64,000 nt of DNA from Streptococcus suis YS161 (GTDB lineage: Bacteria; Bacillota; Bacilli; Lactobacillales; Streptococcaceae). The stretch spans positions 18,251 to 82,250 of the forward strand of contig NZ_ASCA01000006.1 in the NCBI RefSeq assembly GCF_002760245.1. The letters run 5' to 3'. A model generated the notes under the pieces. The model worked only from the letters and a program-made list of their open reading frames with translations. It was not told the DNA's origin and did no database searches. Each line of letters begins with the position of its first letter. Within the stretch, counting starts at the first letter, position 1. Shown here one piece after another: positions 36,975 to 45,245 of this stretch. Position numbers and translations under genes: made by a program.

Positions 36975-37862
36975 TTAACCTTTTAATGAACCAGCCATAA
37001 TACCCTTATCAAAGTATTTCTGGAAGAATGGATACATGACAATGAGTGGCAAGCTAGAGATGACAATGGTCGCATACTTAATCATTTCTGCGATGCGTTT
37101 CATTTCATTCATGGCAGCCTGAGCACCGATCATGTCCTTAGCAGGCTCGCTTTGAATGAGGATTTTACGAAGTACTAGTTGGAGTGGCTCTAAGTCTGGA
37201 TCCTTGATGTAAATCATGGCATCAAAGTAAGAATTCCATTGACCGACAAAGGCATAGAGGAAGAGTACAAACATAATTGGCTTAGCTAGTGGAATCATGA
37301 TTTTCCAGAAAATCTGAAATTCATTGGCACCGTCCATAACGGCTGCTTCTACCAACTCATCCGGCAAGCCTTGGAAATAGGTCCGTGCCAAGATGATATT
37401 CCAAACATTGACTGCACCAGGGATAATAATGGCCCAGACAGTGTTCAACATTCCCAAATCTTTAACCAAGAGATAGGTCGGAACAAGTCCACCACCGAAG
37501 AACATGGTGAAAACCAGAAAGGCATTGATCCATTTTTTCCCAACCAAATCTTTTTTAGAGAGTGGATAGGCAGTCATGACTGAAATGGCTACAGTCACAA
37601 AGGCAAAGGAGAATGAATAAAAGAGTGAGTTAAAAAATCCGCGTAGGATAGACTTGTCTGAAAATACCCGTTGGTAACCTTCTACTGTCCAGTCCTTTGG
37701 ATCAAAGCTAATGCCCTTGCTGACCAAAGCCTGCGGATCCATGAAGGAAGCGACTAAGATATAGACCATAGGCACAACTGTTATGAGAACAAGAAATGCC
37801 AGCAAGATTTTATTGACAACCAGCATTCGCTTGTCAAATTTTGTGTACATTTGTGTATTCAT
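36975..37862 (-). CDS. susT2: Sucrose ABC transporter permease
   Basis: MalG-type permease, 295 residues, six membrane helices. The ATPase-docking EAA loop is DELVEAAVMDGANEFQIFWKIMIPLAKP near 190. C-terminal FQKYFDKGIMAGSLKG is typical. Follows susT1 by 9 bases. No ATPase gene is in this locus; streptococcal sugar importers of this group use the shared MsmK-type ATPase encoded elsewhere. Confidence 0.92.
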   Translation of the reverse strand: MNTQMYTKFDKRMLVVNKILLAFLVLITVVPMVYILVASFMDPQALVSKGISFDPKDWTVEGYQRVFSDKSILRGFFNSLFYSFSFAFVTVAISVMTAYPLSKKDLVGKKWINAFLVFTMFFGGGLVPTYLLVKDLGMLNTVWAIIIPGAVNVWNIILARTYFQGLPDELVEAAVMDGANEFQIFWKIMIPLAKPIMFVLFLYAFVGQWNSYFDAMIYIKDPDLEPLQLVLRKILIQSEPAKDMIGAQAAMNEMKRIAEMIKYATIVISSLPLIVMYPFFQKYFDKGIMAGSLKG

Positions 37863-37871
37863 ACGAACCTC

Positions 37872-38792
37872 CTATAAGCCTTGTCCGTCGTTAATGCGTT
37901 GGACAATCTTATTGACTGCAATCAGCAGGATAATATTGATAAGTGCGTTAAATAAGCCAACCGCTGTTGAATAAGAGTAGTCACCTGACACCAAACCGAT
38001 TTTATAGACATAGGTTGAAATGATTTCAGAACTGGTTAGGTTGAGGGAGGTCTGCATCAGGAAGGCTTTTTCGTAACCAACGTTCATGATGCCCCCAGCT
38101 GCTAAGATAAACTGAATGACCATGACTGGTTTTAATGCAGGCAAGTCAATATGCCAGATACGTTGGAAAATATTTGCACCGTCTAGCTTAGCCGCTTCAA
38201 TCAAGGCTGGATCAACATTGACCAAGGTAGCCGTGTAGAGAGTTGATGCCCAGCCCATTCCCTGCCAGATACCACTTAAGATATAGAGCGGTCTGAAGAA
38301 GTCTGGGTCTGTCAGGAAGTTGGCTTCAATACCAAATAGACCAAGGATTGAGTTGACTGGTCCTCCTACTGAGAAGAAGAGGAAAATCATACCGACGATG
38401 ACAACGACTGAGATAAAGTTTGGAGCATACAGTACCAATTGAATCCGTTTTTTAGCCTTATCGCTCAATAATTGATTGAGCATGATGGCCAAAATAATTG
38501 GTGGAAGAAATCCTAAGAGCAGACCGTAGACACTCAATTTCAAGGTGTTGGCAAGTAAGGTGCCGAAATTTGGAGAAGAGAGAAACTTGGTAAACTCTTC
38601 AAACCCAATCCACTCGCTACCAAGCACCCCTTTTAAGGGATTGTAGTCTTTAAAGGCAATCAGTACTCCGTACATAGGAATGTAACGGAAGATGAAAGTC
38701 AAGACCAAGCCTGGTAGTAACATCAGTAACAAGAGTTTCTGTTGCTTGATTCTATCGAATAGACTAGCTTGTTGCAGTTTTGATGTTTTCAT
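37872..38792 (-). CDS. susT1: Sucrose ABC transporter permease
   Basis: MalF/LplB-type permease, 306 residues, six helices, with EAA loop ALIEAAKLDGANIFQRIWHIDLPALKP near 200. First structural gene of the sus operon. AAAAAGGAG precedes the ATG. Its promoter region has a TTGACA/TAAAAT promoter with a cre-like site in the spacer and two LacI-type operators downstream. Confidence 0.92.
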   Translation of the reverse strand: MKTSKLQQASLFDRIKQQKLLLLMLLPGLVLTFIFRYIPMYGVLIAFKDYNPLKGVLGSEWIGFEEFTKFLSSPNFGTLLANTLKLSVYGLLLGFLPPIILAIMLNQLLSDKAKKRIQLVLYAPNFISVVVIVGMIFLFFSVGGPVNSILGLFGIEANFLTDPDFFRPLYILSGIWQGMGWASTLYTATLVNVDPALIEAAKLDGANIFQRIWHIDLPALKPVMVIQFILAAGGIMNVGYEKAFLMQTSLNLTSSEIISTYVYKIGLVSGDYSYSTAVGLFNALINIILLIAVNKIVQRINDGQGL

Positions 38793-38804
38793 AAGAACTC
38801 CTTT

Positions 38805-38818
38805 TTGAAACGTTTCAA
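38805..38818. promoter_or_regulatory. LacI-type operator (SusR), proximal to susT1
   Basis: Perfect palindrome TTGAAACGTTTCAA (extends to TTTGAAACGTTTCAAA). Lies just upstream of the susT1 ribosome site, roughly 90 bases below the transcription start, so it would act by blocking elongation or looping. Confidence 0.7.
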
Positions 38819-38858
38819 ATTTATTGATTTTAGAAAGAGGTCTAACCCTCCGTTTTTT

Positions 38859-38870
38859 TGAAACGTTTCA
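38859..38870. promoter_or_regulatory. LacI-type operator (SusR), distal
   Basis: Palindrome TGAAACGTTTCA, same core as the operator 54 bases away (about five helical turns). The pair could support DNA looping. Confidence 0.65.
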
Positions 38871-38912
38871 TTTTTCTTGTAAAAATAAAACCAACTGTTT
38901 ATTGATGATTTT

Positions 38913-38941
38913 ATTTTATCATTGTAACCGTTTTCTGTCAA
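38913..38941 (-). promoter_or_regulatory. susT1 operon promoter with internal cre-like site
   Basis: TTGACA (38936-38941), 17-base spacer, TAAAAT (38913-38918) with TG extension. The spacer holds GAAAACGGTTACA (38923-38935), close to the CcpA cre consensus (12 of 14 when the preceding base is counted). The promoter is nearly identical to that of susR. Confidence 0.8.
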
Positions 38942-38950
38942 TCCCTATTT

Positions 38951-39937
38951 TTAATTTTTTGTCGTTTTTCCTTCAAGATAGGAAATCGGTAGAATGACTT
39001 GTAGGAGGCGCTCTCTTTTCTCAATAATATCAATTAGACAGGCAACGGCTTCCTGAGCCATAGACTCCAAAGGTTGACGAATGGTGGAAAGTTCTAAAGA
39101 GCGTTCACTTGCCAACTGAATACCATCATAGCCGATCACCTGCACATCTTCTGGAACCCGTCGTCCCAGTTTTTCCAAGACAGCAAGAGTATCTAGGGCT
39201 ACAAAATCATTGATGGTGAAAATGGCGTCAACCTGTGGATTTTTAAGCAAAAAGGCTTCGACTTGATCGACAAAGTCATCATATGGCTCTTCCAAGTCCA
39301 AGATCTGACAAGGAAAACCTGCCTCTACAATCCGCTTTTCAAAATACAATCTGCGCTTCTTGGTTTCATTGATAGTTTTATTGTGCCCACCGATAAAGGC
39401 AAAATGTCGACCTCCTTTTGCAATCAAGGTATCCGCTACCAGTTCCGCACCAGCTTGGTTGTCCGAGCTGACACAAGGGATAGCCTTGTTTTCATAGGTG
39501 CGGTCGATACTGACGAATGGGATGTTAGAAGATAAGTAATCCTCGATTGGACTGTAGGTAATGGCAATAATTCCGTCAACCTTATTTTGCTGGAGCATGG
39601 TTAGGTAGTCCAGTTCGCGCTTGGGGCCTGAGATATTACAGAGCAAGAGCTTGTAGTTTTTCTTGCTCAGGGCTACTTCGACATGGTAGGCAAACTCTCC
39701 AAAAAATGGATGCCAGACTGTCGGAATAATCAAGGCAATGGTTTCCGTCCTGTTCTTTTTCATCCCACGGGCATAAACATCTGGGATGTAATTTAATTCC
39801 TGAATGGCAGCCTGAACTTTTTCAAGTGTGCTTTCCTTAATACCTGGTTCCTTATTAATAACTCGAGAAACCGTACCAACACTGACCCCTGCAACTCGAG
39901 CTACATCTTTCATGGTGATTGATTTTTGATCTTCCAT
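38951..39937 (-). CDS. susR: LacI-family regulator of the sucrose locus
   Basis: 328 residues: N-terminal LacI helix-turn-helix (TMKDVARVAGVSVGTVSRVIN near 8-28), hinge and periplasmic-binding-protein-like sensor domain with DGIIAITYSP, SVDRTYENKAIPCVSSDNQAGAE in parts and DAIFTINDFVALD near 243. It lies directly upstream of the sus operon on the same strand, has its own promoter and operator, and so is probably autoregulated. AAGGGG ribosome site. Confidence 0.9.
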   Translation of the reverse strand: MEDQKSITMKDVARVAGVSVGTVSRVINKEPGIKESTLEKVQAAIQELNYIPDVYARGMKKNRTETIALIIPTVWHPFFGEFAYHVEVALSKKNYKLLLCNISGPKRELDYLTMLQQNKVDGIIAITYSPIEDYLSSNIPFVSIDRTYENKAIPCVSSDNQAGAELVADTLIAKGGRHFAFIGGHNKTINETKKRRLYFEKRIVEAGFPCQILDLEEPYDDFVDQVEAFLLKNPQVDAIFTINDFVALDTLAVLEKLGRRVPEDVQVIGYDGIQLASERSLELSTIRQPLESMAQEAVACLIDIIEKRERLLQVILPISYLEGKTTKN

Positions 39938-39953
39938 TGTTTACCCCTTTCTT

Positions 39954-39967
39954 TTGAAACGTTTCAA
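39954..39967. promoter_or_regulatory. LacI-type operator in susR leader
   Basis: Perfect palindrome TTGAAACGTTTCAA, a few bases after the predicted susR transcription start (about 39972), identical to the proximal susT1 operator. Confidence 0.7.
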
Positions 39968-39978
39968 TAATTTACACT

Positions 39979-40007
39979 AGAATATCATTGATAGCGTTTT
40001 CTGTCAA
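39979..40007 (-). promoter_or_regulatory. susR promoter with internal cre-like site
   Basis: Perfect TTGACA (40002-40007), 17-base spacer, TATTCT (39979-39984) with TG extension. The spacer contains GAAAACGCTATCA (39989-40001), 13 of 14 to the cre consensus with its preceding base. Near-duplicate of the susT1 promoter. Confidence 0.8.
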
Positions 40008-40030
40008 GAAAAATTGACTTGTTAGCACAT

Positions 40031-40071
40031 AAAAACACCCAAAAAGCTAGAATGATTCTAACTTTTAGGTG
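40031..40071 (-). terminator. Terminator after the 40094 gene
   Basis: Long stem: CACC-AAAAG-TAGAAT arms pair with ATTCTA-CTTTT-GGGTG (40036-40071) with single mismatches, followed by TTTTT on the minus strand. Confidence 0.8.
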
Positions 40072-40093
40072 CCGTTTAAAAATCTTTTCTATT

Positions 40094-40639
40094 TTATTTG
40101 TACATCTTCTTCATTGGGTGTTTTGCAAGCACTTCTGGGTGATTATCGAGTGTAGCTCTGCCTTTTTCCGTCAGGGCATAACCTCGGACGGTAAAGTATG
40201 GAGCTAACTTTTCTTCCGTCAAGTTATCCTTGAGGGCAGTGTCGAGGTCTGCCGCCTTCATCTTGGACAGGCCTGTCACACCCTCTGCTTTGAGGATATT
40301 TTTCTTAGCAGTGGAGGTGATGTGGTCCAGCGAATCAAATGCTGACTCCACATAGACATAACCGTCTGCGATCAACTGCTCCATGTGAGCAGGACCATTG
40401 ATGCCATACATATACTCGAAATATTTTGAGTAGGGTGTCGTCGTTTCAAAAGAACCCAGGCTAATCCGCCATAGCAAAATAATATCTCCCGGCAAAATTC
40501 CTTCTTCTAGCCGAACCATATTGCGTTTGGGAACAGGCTTGGCTTCTAAGAGCCAGGTCGCTAGGTCACGCTCGGGGGAGATATAGGGTTTGACCTCGTG
40601 GGCTTTATACATTTCTTCAACACGATTCTGGAGTGACAT
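40094..40639 (-). CDS. Uncharacterised protein, possible SAP-like segment
   Basis: 181 residues, soluble, charged, no signal or membrane segment. The region NILKAEGVTGLSKMKAADLDTAL near 115-137 looks like a SAP helix-hairpin-helix, often nucleic-acid binding, and is followed by a basic C-terminus (LAKHPMKKMYK). The N-terminal half (LEEGILPGDIILLWRISLG, YFEYMYGINGPAHMEQLIADGY) is not recognised. It starts where the VOC gene ends (no gap) and ends at a strong terminator. Function not proposed. Confidence 0.75.
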   Translation of the reverse strand: MSLQNRVEEMYKAHEVKPYISPERDLATWLLEAKPVPKRNMVRLEEGILPGDIILLWRISLGSFETTTPYSKYFEYMYGINGPAHMEQLIADGYVYVESAFDSLDHITSTAKKNILKAEGVTGLSKMKAADLDTALKDNLTEEKLAPYFTVRGYALTEKGRATLDNHPEVLAKHPMKKMYK

Positions 40640-41017
40640 TTACTTTACCTCACGAATTGCGTAATAATTTCCATCATTGTCTGCAAAGCTAATTACCTTC
40701 ATGAAACCAAGGTCCATGACTGGATTCGTTGTGACACCACGTTCAACAAGTTCTTCGTAAGTTTTGGCTACATCTACTGATGTCATTAAGATTGATGGTG
40801 TACCTAAGTTTAATTCTGGCTCCATTTCAGCAACCTCTGCCTTATCATGAAGTACAAATTGTACCTCACTATCTGATTTAGGTGCAATAATGTAAGAAGT
40901 TTGGGGGCCTTGCACTTGTTTTTCTACACGTTCAAATCCCATTTTCTCTTTCCAAAATTGAGCTGAAGCCTCAATATCATTCACATATAACATAACTTGT
41001 CCGATTGATTGAATCAT
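40640..41017 (-). CDS. VOC-family (glyoxalase/bleomycin resistance-like) protein
   Basis: 125 residues from ATG 41015-41017, which has AGAGGT at good distance; 17 further codons upstream are not family-like. VOC fold modules: IGQVMLYVNDIEASAQFWKEKMGFE near 6-30 and SILMTSVDVAKTYEELVERGV near 74, ending SFADNDGNYYAIREV with the metal-ligand glutamate. Substrate unknown. Coupled to the 40094-40639 gene. Confidence 0.85.
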   Translation of the reverse strand: MIQSIGQVMLYVNDIEASAQFWKEKMGFERVEKQVQGPQTSYIIAPKSDSEVQFVLHDKAEVAEMEPELNLGTPSILMTSVDVAKTYEELVERGVTTNPVMDLGFMKVISFADNDGNYYAIREVK

Positions 41018-41101
41018 CTTAAATACCTCTTTTGCGTTGTACGAACATGTGTTCAAACCATTATACACTAGATAGAGATATTCTCCAAAGAAAAACGACT
41101 C

Positions 41102-41458
41102 TTAGAGCCGTTCAAAACCTAGGAAACGAGTCCCCTGAAAATGCAGGGTGCCTACATCTCCCTCTGCCAAGAGGGCATACTCGTCCGAGCGTACACGGAA
41201 CTCCTGCCGTCTTCCCTCCCATTCAAACGTTACATAATAATTGGTTCGTGCTACTTCGTTACCAAAAACATGAGTTCGTTTTGAGACAAGCTTGGCCCTG
41301 TAGGATTCTTTTGGGGCCTGATTGTTATGGTGCCATTCCATAAAATTTTTAATAATATGGAAACAAACCGTCGCTAATATGATCGCGGAAAAACTGTAGA
41401 AAAGGACCGTATGCCATACTAGGCTTCCATCTGGGGCAAACAAGTTCTCAAACATCAT
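41102..41458 (-). CDS. DUF2500 membrane-anchored protein
   Basis: 118 residues: one N-terminal membrane helix (about 13-37), then an outside or inside beta-rich domain with the family pattern YRAKLVSKRTHVFGNE, NYYVTFEWEGRRQEFRV and GDVGTLHFQGTRFLGFE. Family role unknown. Two adjacent ATGs follow AAAGGAG. Divergent from the slrA-type gene, with an extended -10 (TGATATACT, 41486-41494). Confidence 0.85.
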   Translation of the reverse strand: MMFENLFAPDGSLVWHTVLFYSFSAIILATVCFHIIKNFMEWHHNNQAPKESYRAKLVSKRTHVFGNEVARTNYYVTFEWEGRRQEFRVRSDEYALLAEGDVGTLHFQGTRFLGFERL

Positions 41459-41485
41459 TATTCTCCTTTTTACATTTGTAAATAT

Positions 41486-41494
41486 AGTATATCA
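41486..41494 (-). promoter_or_regulatory. Extended -10 promoter of DUF2500 gene
   Basis: Minus-strand TGATATACT with the -10 at 41486-41491; -35 region poor. Confidence 0.5.
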
Positions 41495-41496
41495 TA

Positions 41497-41524
41497 TTGT
41501 TGAATTGGATACACTTTTTATACT
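41497..41524 (+). promoter_or_regulatory. Promoter of the cyclophilin gene
   Basis: TTGTTG (41497-41502), 16-base spacer, TATACT (41519-41524); back-to-back with the DUF2500 promoter. Confidence 0.5.
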
Positions 41525-41598
41525 AGATAAAAATTGAAAAAATCCATATTTCATGGTAGAATGAGCATAATTTTGAACAAGACAAGAAAGGAATTTCA

Positions 41599-42402
41599 AT
41601 GAAAAAAATACTAGCTCTTGCTCTAGCATCGAGCATCTTGCTAACTGCCTGCACAAACAACTCGACAGCTAACAGCCCATCTTCTACAGCGTCTAGCTCT
41701 AGTTCAAGCTCGACTACGACAGCTGATACAACTGCTTCTAGCCAATATGCCAAAGATTTGGCATACGCCATTAACAATCCCAGAGCTACATTCCCCCAAC
41801 TTTCCAATGAAATTGGTGAAAATGAGGCTGCTGTTAAAATAAAAACAACCGAAGGCGACATCACTATAAAACTCTTCCCCGAGCAAGCACCACTAACTGT
41901 AGAAAACTTTCTGACTCATGCGAAGGAAGGATACTATAATGGAACGATCTTCCATCGTGTCATTAAGGATTTCATGATTCAAGGTGGCGATCCTCTTGGA
42001 AATGGTACTGGTGGAGAGTCTATCTGGGCCGGAAAAGATACTACTATCGATGCTGGGAATGGTTTTAAAGACGAGATTTCAGCTTTCCTTTATAACATTC
42101 GTGGCTCACTTTCTATGGCAAACGCTGGCGCGGGAACAAATGGAAGTCAGTTTTTCATCAATCAAAATACAACAGACATGTCTAGCCAACTCTCTAGTTC
42201 TAGCTATCCTGGTAAAATCATTGACGCTTATAAAAACGGAGGCAATCCAAACTTAGATGGCAAGCATACCGTATTTGGTCAAGTCATTGAAGGGATGGAC
42301 GTCGTAGATAAAATTGCTTCAGTCGAAACAGACAATAGCGATAAACCTAAAACAGATGTAAAAATTGAGTCTATTGAAATTCTGAAAGATTACGTAAAAT
42401 AG
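41599..42402 (+). CDS. slrA: SlrA-type cyclophilin lipoprotein (peptidyl-prolyl isomerase)
   Basis: 267 residues: lipoprotein signal ending [11 protein letters not shown] (cysteine near 18), a Ser/Thr-rich spacer (about 22-50), then a cyclophilin domain with [23 protein letters not shown] near 115-137, the [16 protein letters not shown] core near 173 and [15 protein letters not shown] near 225. It should help fold proteins at the outer face of the membrane. Length and layout match pneumococcal SlrA. Confidence 0.9.
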   Translation: MKKILALALASSILLTACTNNSTANSPSSTASSSSSSSTTTADTTASSQYAKDLAYAINNPRATFPQLSNEIGENEAAVKIKTTEGDITIKLFPEQAPLTVENFLTHAKEGYYNGTIFHRVIKDFMIQGGDPLGNGTGGESIWAGKDTTIDAGNGFKDEISAFLYNIRGSLSMANAGAGTNGSQFFINQNTTDMSSQLSSSSYPGKIIDAYKNGGNPNLDGKHTVFGQVIEGMDVVDKIASVETDNSDKPKTDVKIESIEILKDYVK

Positions 42403-42420
42403 TATACTAGCTAGACATAG

Positions 42421-42733
42421 AACGCCATCATCACACTAAAAAGCAATGGACGAAAGTCAAGTGATATTGAAGCTTCCATCAATTAGTGGTTATCTCAAGT
42501 CCTCAATCCTCTCTCTAAGACGATAACCTTTGATTGTGGGAAAGAATTCTCTACCTGAATACCTATTTCGAATGTACATGACTTTAATATTTTCTTTACA
42601 GACCAAGGCTTTCCCTGGGAAATGAGGTCTCAATGAACATTCAAATGACCTTTCAAGGCGAAACAGAGGATTTTCTAGGAATTATCAAACACATTACCAA
42701 GTCTTTCTCAGCTACTTAAAAAGTCTAACCTGA
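42421..42733 (+). pseudogene. Decayed IS30-family-like transposase fragment
   Basis: One frame reads LKSNGRKSSDIEASIN-stop-WLSQ then KTITFDCGKEFS-stop-IPISNVHDFNIFF and TDQGFPW. The sequence continues in the next frame as GLNEHSNDLSRRN to a stop at 42733. These match the IS30 catalytic core (TFDxGKEF, FADPxxPWQRGxNENxNGLLR). Two internal stops and one frameshift show it is dead. No intact inverted ends were found. Confidence 0.75.
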
Positions 42734-42769
42734 TTTGATAATTCAGTTATTTATAATAAATAATTAAAG

Positions 42770-42909
42770 GAGCGGGAACGAAATTGACTGCTCAATAAAG
42801 AGTTCGTCAACAAGCCTTTATTTCAAGTAGTTGAGCTGAAATAGTTCACTGAACTGTTTCACTCCCTCAGACTGTTAAAGCTAATCAACCACTACGATGA
42901 GATGTTGAC
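42770..42909. repeat. Two-hairpin dispersed repeat, copy 1 (diverged)
   Basis: Shares AAAGAGTTCGTC (42797-42808), GAGCGGGAA-type end and AATCAACCACTACGATGAGATGTTGAC-like sequence (42883-42909) with the reverse complement of the element at 52039-52170, in the same order. The middle differs and has its own stem GAAACAGTTC/GAACTATTTC (42842-42860 region). Confidence 0.55.
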
Positions 42910-42925
42910 GCGAATTCTAAGAAGC

Positions 42926-42955
42926 GAGGTTGGACTTATGTCCAGCCTCTTTTTT
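42926..42955 (+). terminator. Strong terminator downstream of the IS remnant
   Basis: Stem GAGG-TGGAC (42926-42935) with GTCCA-CCTC (42940-42949; one T-G pair), 4-base loop and a T-run of six or more. Confidence 0.8.
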
Positions 42956-42974
42956 GTATTTTCAAATTTCTCAA

Positions 42975-43505
42975 TTACTTTCTACCGTATAACCTTTTAC
43001 ATACCTGATAAAGAATAGGTACAGCAATGATGGTCGTAATTGCAGTGCCATAGGTTCCTAAGATTCTACCCAAAGCTGCGAGGAAGGAAGCTGAGAAGGT
43101 TAACCCTCCGACAAAACTTCCCGTTAATGTATACTTCAATAGGTTCAAGATAATTTTTGTAATTGCCGCAACAATTCCAACCAAAATAATATTGGTTAAG
43201 CGATCATTTTCCTTGAGGAATTTCTCGTAAAACAAATGCAAAATGAAGCAGACGATGAGCGATTCTAAAATGGTAATCCAAGCGACTGAAGCATAACCAG
43301 ATAGTAAATCAAAGATGCCTAGACCAAGTGACGCCGCCGCAGCTCCTTTTTTGGCACCAAAGATTAGTACTCCTACCACCACCAGAGCATTGCCTAAATG
43401 GACAAATTGACTCCCAAAAGGAATACGAATAAAGAAGACAACCACACAAATAAGGGCTGCAAATAGGCTAATTTCTGTTAATTGACGCAATTGATTCTGT
43501 TTCAT
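42975..43505 (-). CDS. pdxU: ECF transporter S component, vitamin B6-type
   Basis: 176 residues, about six membrane helices, typical S-component pattern ISLFAALICVVVFFIRIPFG at the start (ECF-module docking helix) and LGNALVVVGVLIFGAKKGAAAASLG. Paired with a pyridoxal-type kinase, which points to pyridoxine/pyridoxal uptake (PdxU-like); the shared ECF ATPases lie elsewhere. Overlaps the kinase stop by four bases (ATGA). Confidence 0.8.
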   Translation of the reverse strand: MKQNQLRQLTEISLFAALICVVVFFIRIPFGSQFVHLGNALVVVGVLIFGAKKGAAAASLGLGIFDLLSGYASVAWITILESLIVCFILHLFYEKFLKENDRLTNIILVGIVAAITKIILNLLKYTLTGSFVGGLTFSASFLAALGRILGTYGTAITTIIAVPILYQVCKRLYGRK

Positions 43506-44350
43506 AATTTCTCCTTTAATGTTTGAAATGCTTGCTGTAATTCTGCTAAAAATGGTTCGAAGTAAATCCCAAATTTCAAGTCTCTATCCAAAGCAAGGGT
43601 ACGCTCTAAACTCTTGTCGATAAAATCTAAAGCTAGAGGGATAGCTTGATGGAGATTGATTTGTTGGATGGTTGCTACTGCCAACAAGATAGATAGAATG
43701 TCACCTGTTCCAAAGAAATTTGCTGGATATTTTTTAGACATATAGGTAGTTATTTCCCCTGTTTCCTGCTGAAAATAGGCTACACCTATTTGGCTATCAT
43801 CAAAGGAAATCCCTGTCAGTACAATATCTGCGGATACCTGCTCTGCTAAAGCTTCCAGTAAGTCCTCAATAGCTGCCCTATCGTAGCAAGCTCCCAAATA
43901 TTCCCTCCCTGTCAAAAAAGCTGCCTCTGTTACATTGGGGAGAATGAGCTTGGCCGACTGGATCAACTCTTTCATGGCTTCTACATAGGTAGATGTGAAA
44001 CCTGAATACAACTTGCCTCCATCCCCCATGACCGGATCAACAATCAATGGTGTCTCTGTTTGTTTCGCATACATAGCCAATTGACTTAGTTGCTGAGGAT
44101 TTCTACAGTAGCCAGACAAGATGCCTGCCAACTCCAAATTCAAGTTCTTCCACTGTTCAAAATAGGCTCGATTCAAGTCAGTCATATCTTCAACGACAAC
44201 ATCTGGAAAACCACCCGTATGAGAAGAAAGTAGTACCGTTGGTAAAAGAATCGTTTCTACCTGACAGGCTGCTGCAATTGGGATGCTAGTGGCTAGGGCA
44301 ACCTTACCCACACCAGGCAAATCATTTGCAAGCAATAATCGCTGAACCAT
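43502..44350 (-). CDS. pdxK: Pyridoxal/pyridoxine kinase (PdxK-like)
   Basis: Ribokinase-fold kinase, 282 residues, phosphorylating vitamin B6 forms. LANDLPGVGKVAL near 7 resembles the pyridoxal kinase start, LLSSHTGGFPD near 42 binds substrate, LIVDPVMGDGGKLYSG near 102 and PNVTEAAFLTGR near 139 are kinase signatures, and FFGTGDILSILLA near 209 holds the catalytic GTGD aspartate. AGGAGG site. Operon with the ECF S component. Confidence 0.88.
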   Translation of the reverse strand: MVQRLLLANDLPGVGKVALATSIPIAAACQVETILLPTVLLSSHTGGFPDVVVEDMTDLNRAYFEQWKNLNLELAGILSGYCRNPQQLSQLAMYAKQTETPLIVDPVMGDGGKLYSGFTSTYVEAMKELIQSAKLILPNVTEAAFLTGREYLGACYDRAAIEDLLEALAEQVSADIVLTGISFDDSQIGVAYFQQETGEITTYMSKKYPANFFGTGDILSILLAVATIQQINLHQAIPLALDFIDKSLERTLALDRDLKFGIYFEPFLAELQQAFQTLKEKL

Positions 44351-44382
44351 AACAACCTCCTAAATTATTTTTCTTAAACAAA

Positions 44383-44411
44383 ATTGTAAAGTATTTTCAC
44401 GAGCTTTTCAA
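44383..44411 (-). promoter_or_regulatory. pdxK-pdxU promoter
   Basis: TTGAAA (44406-44411), 17-base spacer, TACAAT (44383-44388), about 32 bases before the pdxK start. Confidence 0.65.
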
Positions 44412-44483
44412 TAACTCTTATCAGAAATTGTATGGGGACAGATGGCTGAAACCTTACAACACCAGTCTCAAATCACTGCATAA

Positions 44484-44513
44484 GAAAAAACAGTAACAAC
44501 TTTTTGCTACTGT
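44484..44513 (-). terminator. Terminator after mtnN
   Basis: Stem ACAGTA (44490-44495) with TACTGT (44508-44513) strengthened by inner GCAA/GTTG-type pairs, then TTTTTT on the minus strand. Confidence 0.7.
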
Positions 44514-44547
44514 CATCCTATTTCAATGTATTGTTGTCAAAATCTGC

Positions 44548-45237
44548 TTAATTTTTCTCCAGAAAGGCAATCAGGGTCTGGGCAGAACGTTCTCCTGCTT
44601 GAATGATAAATTCATCAAAGGTGATATTGGCATCTCCCTGAGCTGTGTCACTCATGGCTCGGATAACCAAGAATGGCTTACCTGTATTGACAGCTGCTTG
44701 AGCGATAGCTGCTCCTTCCATCTCTACGGCAAGGACTTCTGGAAAATGAGTTTTGATTGTAGCGATTCTCTCCTGACCTGCGATAAAACTGTCACCTGTC
44801 ACAATCAGACCCACATGGCTAATCATTTCCTGCTCTGCTAAAACGGTTCTTAGCTGTTCTAACAAGACTTGGTCCGCTGGATAATACAATTCCTGCCCTG
44901 CCATTTGCCCGTAAGCATAGCCGAAAGCCGTCACATCCACATCGTGGTAAGCCAATTGATTCGCTACAACCACATCACCGATGGCAATCCCTTCGGCAAC
45001 AGCTCCTGCCGAACCTGTATTGACAATGACATCAACCGAAAAACGATCTGCCAAAACAGCCACGGACATAGCTGACATAACCTTACCGATACCTGACTGA
45101 ACAAGAACGACTTCATGTTGACCGATTCGTCCCTGATAGTAAGTTCGACCCAAGACATCGGTTTCAGTTGCATCTTGTAGATGCTCGACCAAAATCTTTA
45201 ATTCCTGAGGCATGGCTGCGATAATTCCAAATTTCAT
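44548..45237 (-). CDS. mtnN: 5'-methylthioadenosine/S-adenosylhomocysteine nucleosidase (Pfs)
   Basis: 229 residues, splits MTA and SAH; feeds LuxS/AI-2 and methionine recycling. IGIIAAMPQE-type start (KFGIIAAMPQEL), VQSGIGKVMSAM near 50, NTGSAGAVAEGIAIGDVV near 74, and AVEMEGAAIAQ near 173 with catalytic D in RAMSDTAQGD near 196. ATG 45235-45237 follows TAGGAGAAGAG; 20 extra upstream codons would overlap macP. Last gene of glmU-nudix-macP-mtnN. Confidence 0.95.
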   Translation of the reverse strand: MKFGIIAAMPQELKILVEHLQDATETDVLGRTYYQGRIGQHEVVLVQSGIGKVMSAMSVAVLADRFSVDVIVNTGSAGAVAEGIAIGDVVVANQLAYHDVDVTAFGYAYGQMAGQELYYPADQVLLEQLRTVLAEQEMISHVGLIVTGDSFIAGQERIATIKTHFPEVLAVEMEGAAIAQAAVNTGKPFLVIRAMSDTAQGDANITFDEFIIQAGERSAQTLIAFLEKN

Positions 45238-45245
45238 CTCTTCTC

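Noticed and set aside
42660..42720. Short frame starting ATGAACATTCAAATG as a small protein
   Set aside because: The same bases in another frame give the IS30-like GLNEHSND sequence, so the frame is part of the dead transposase.
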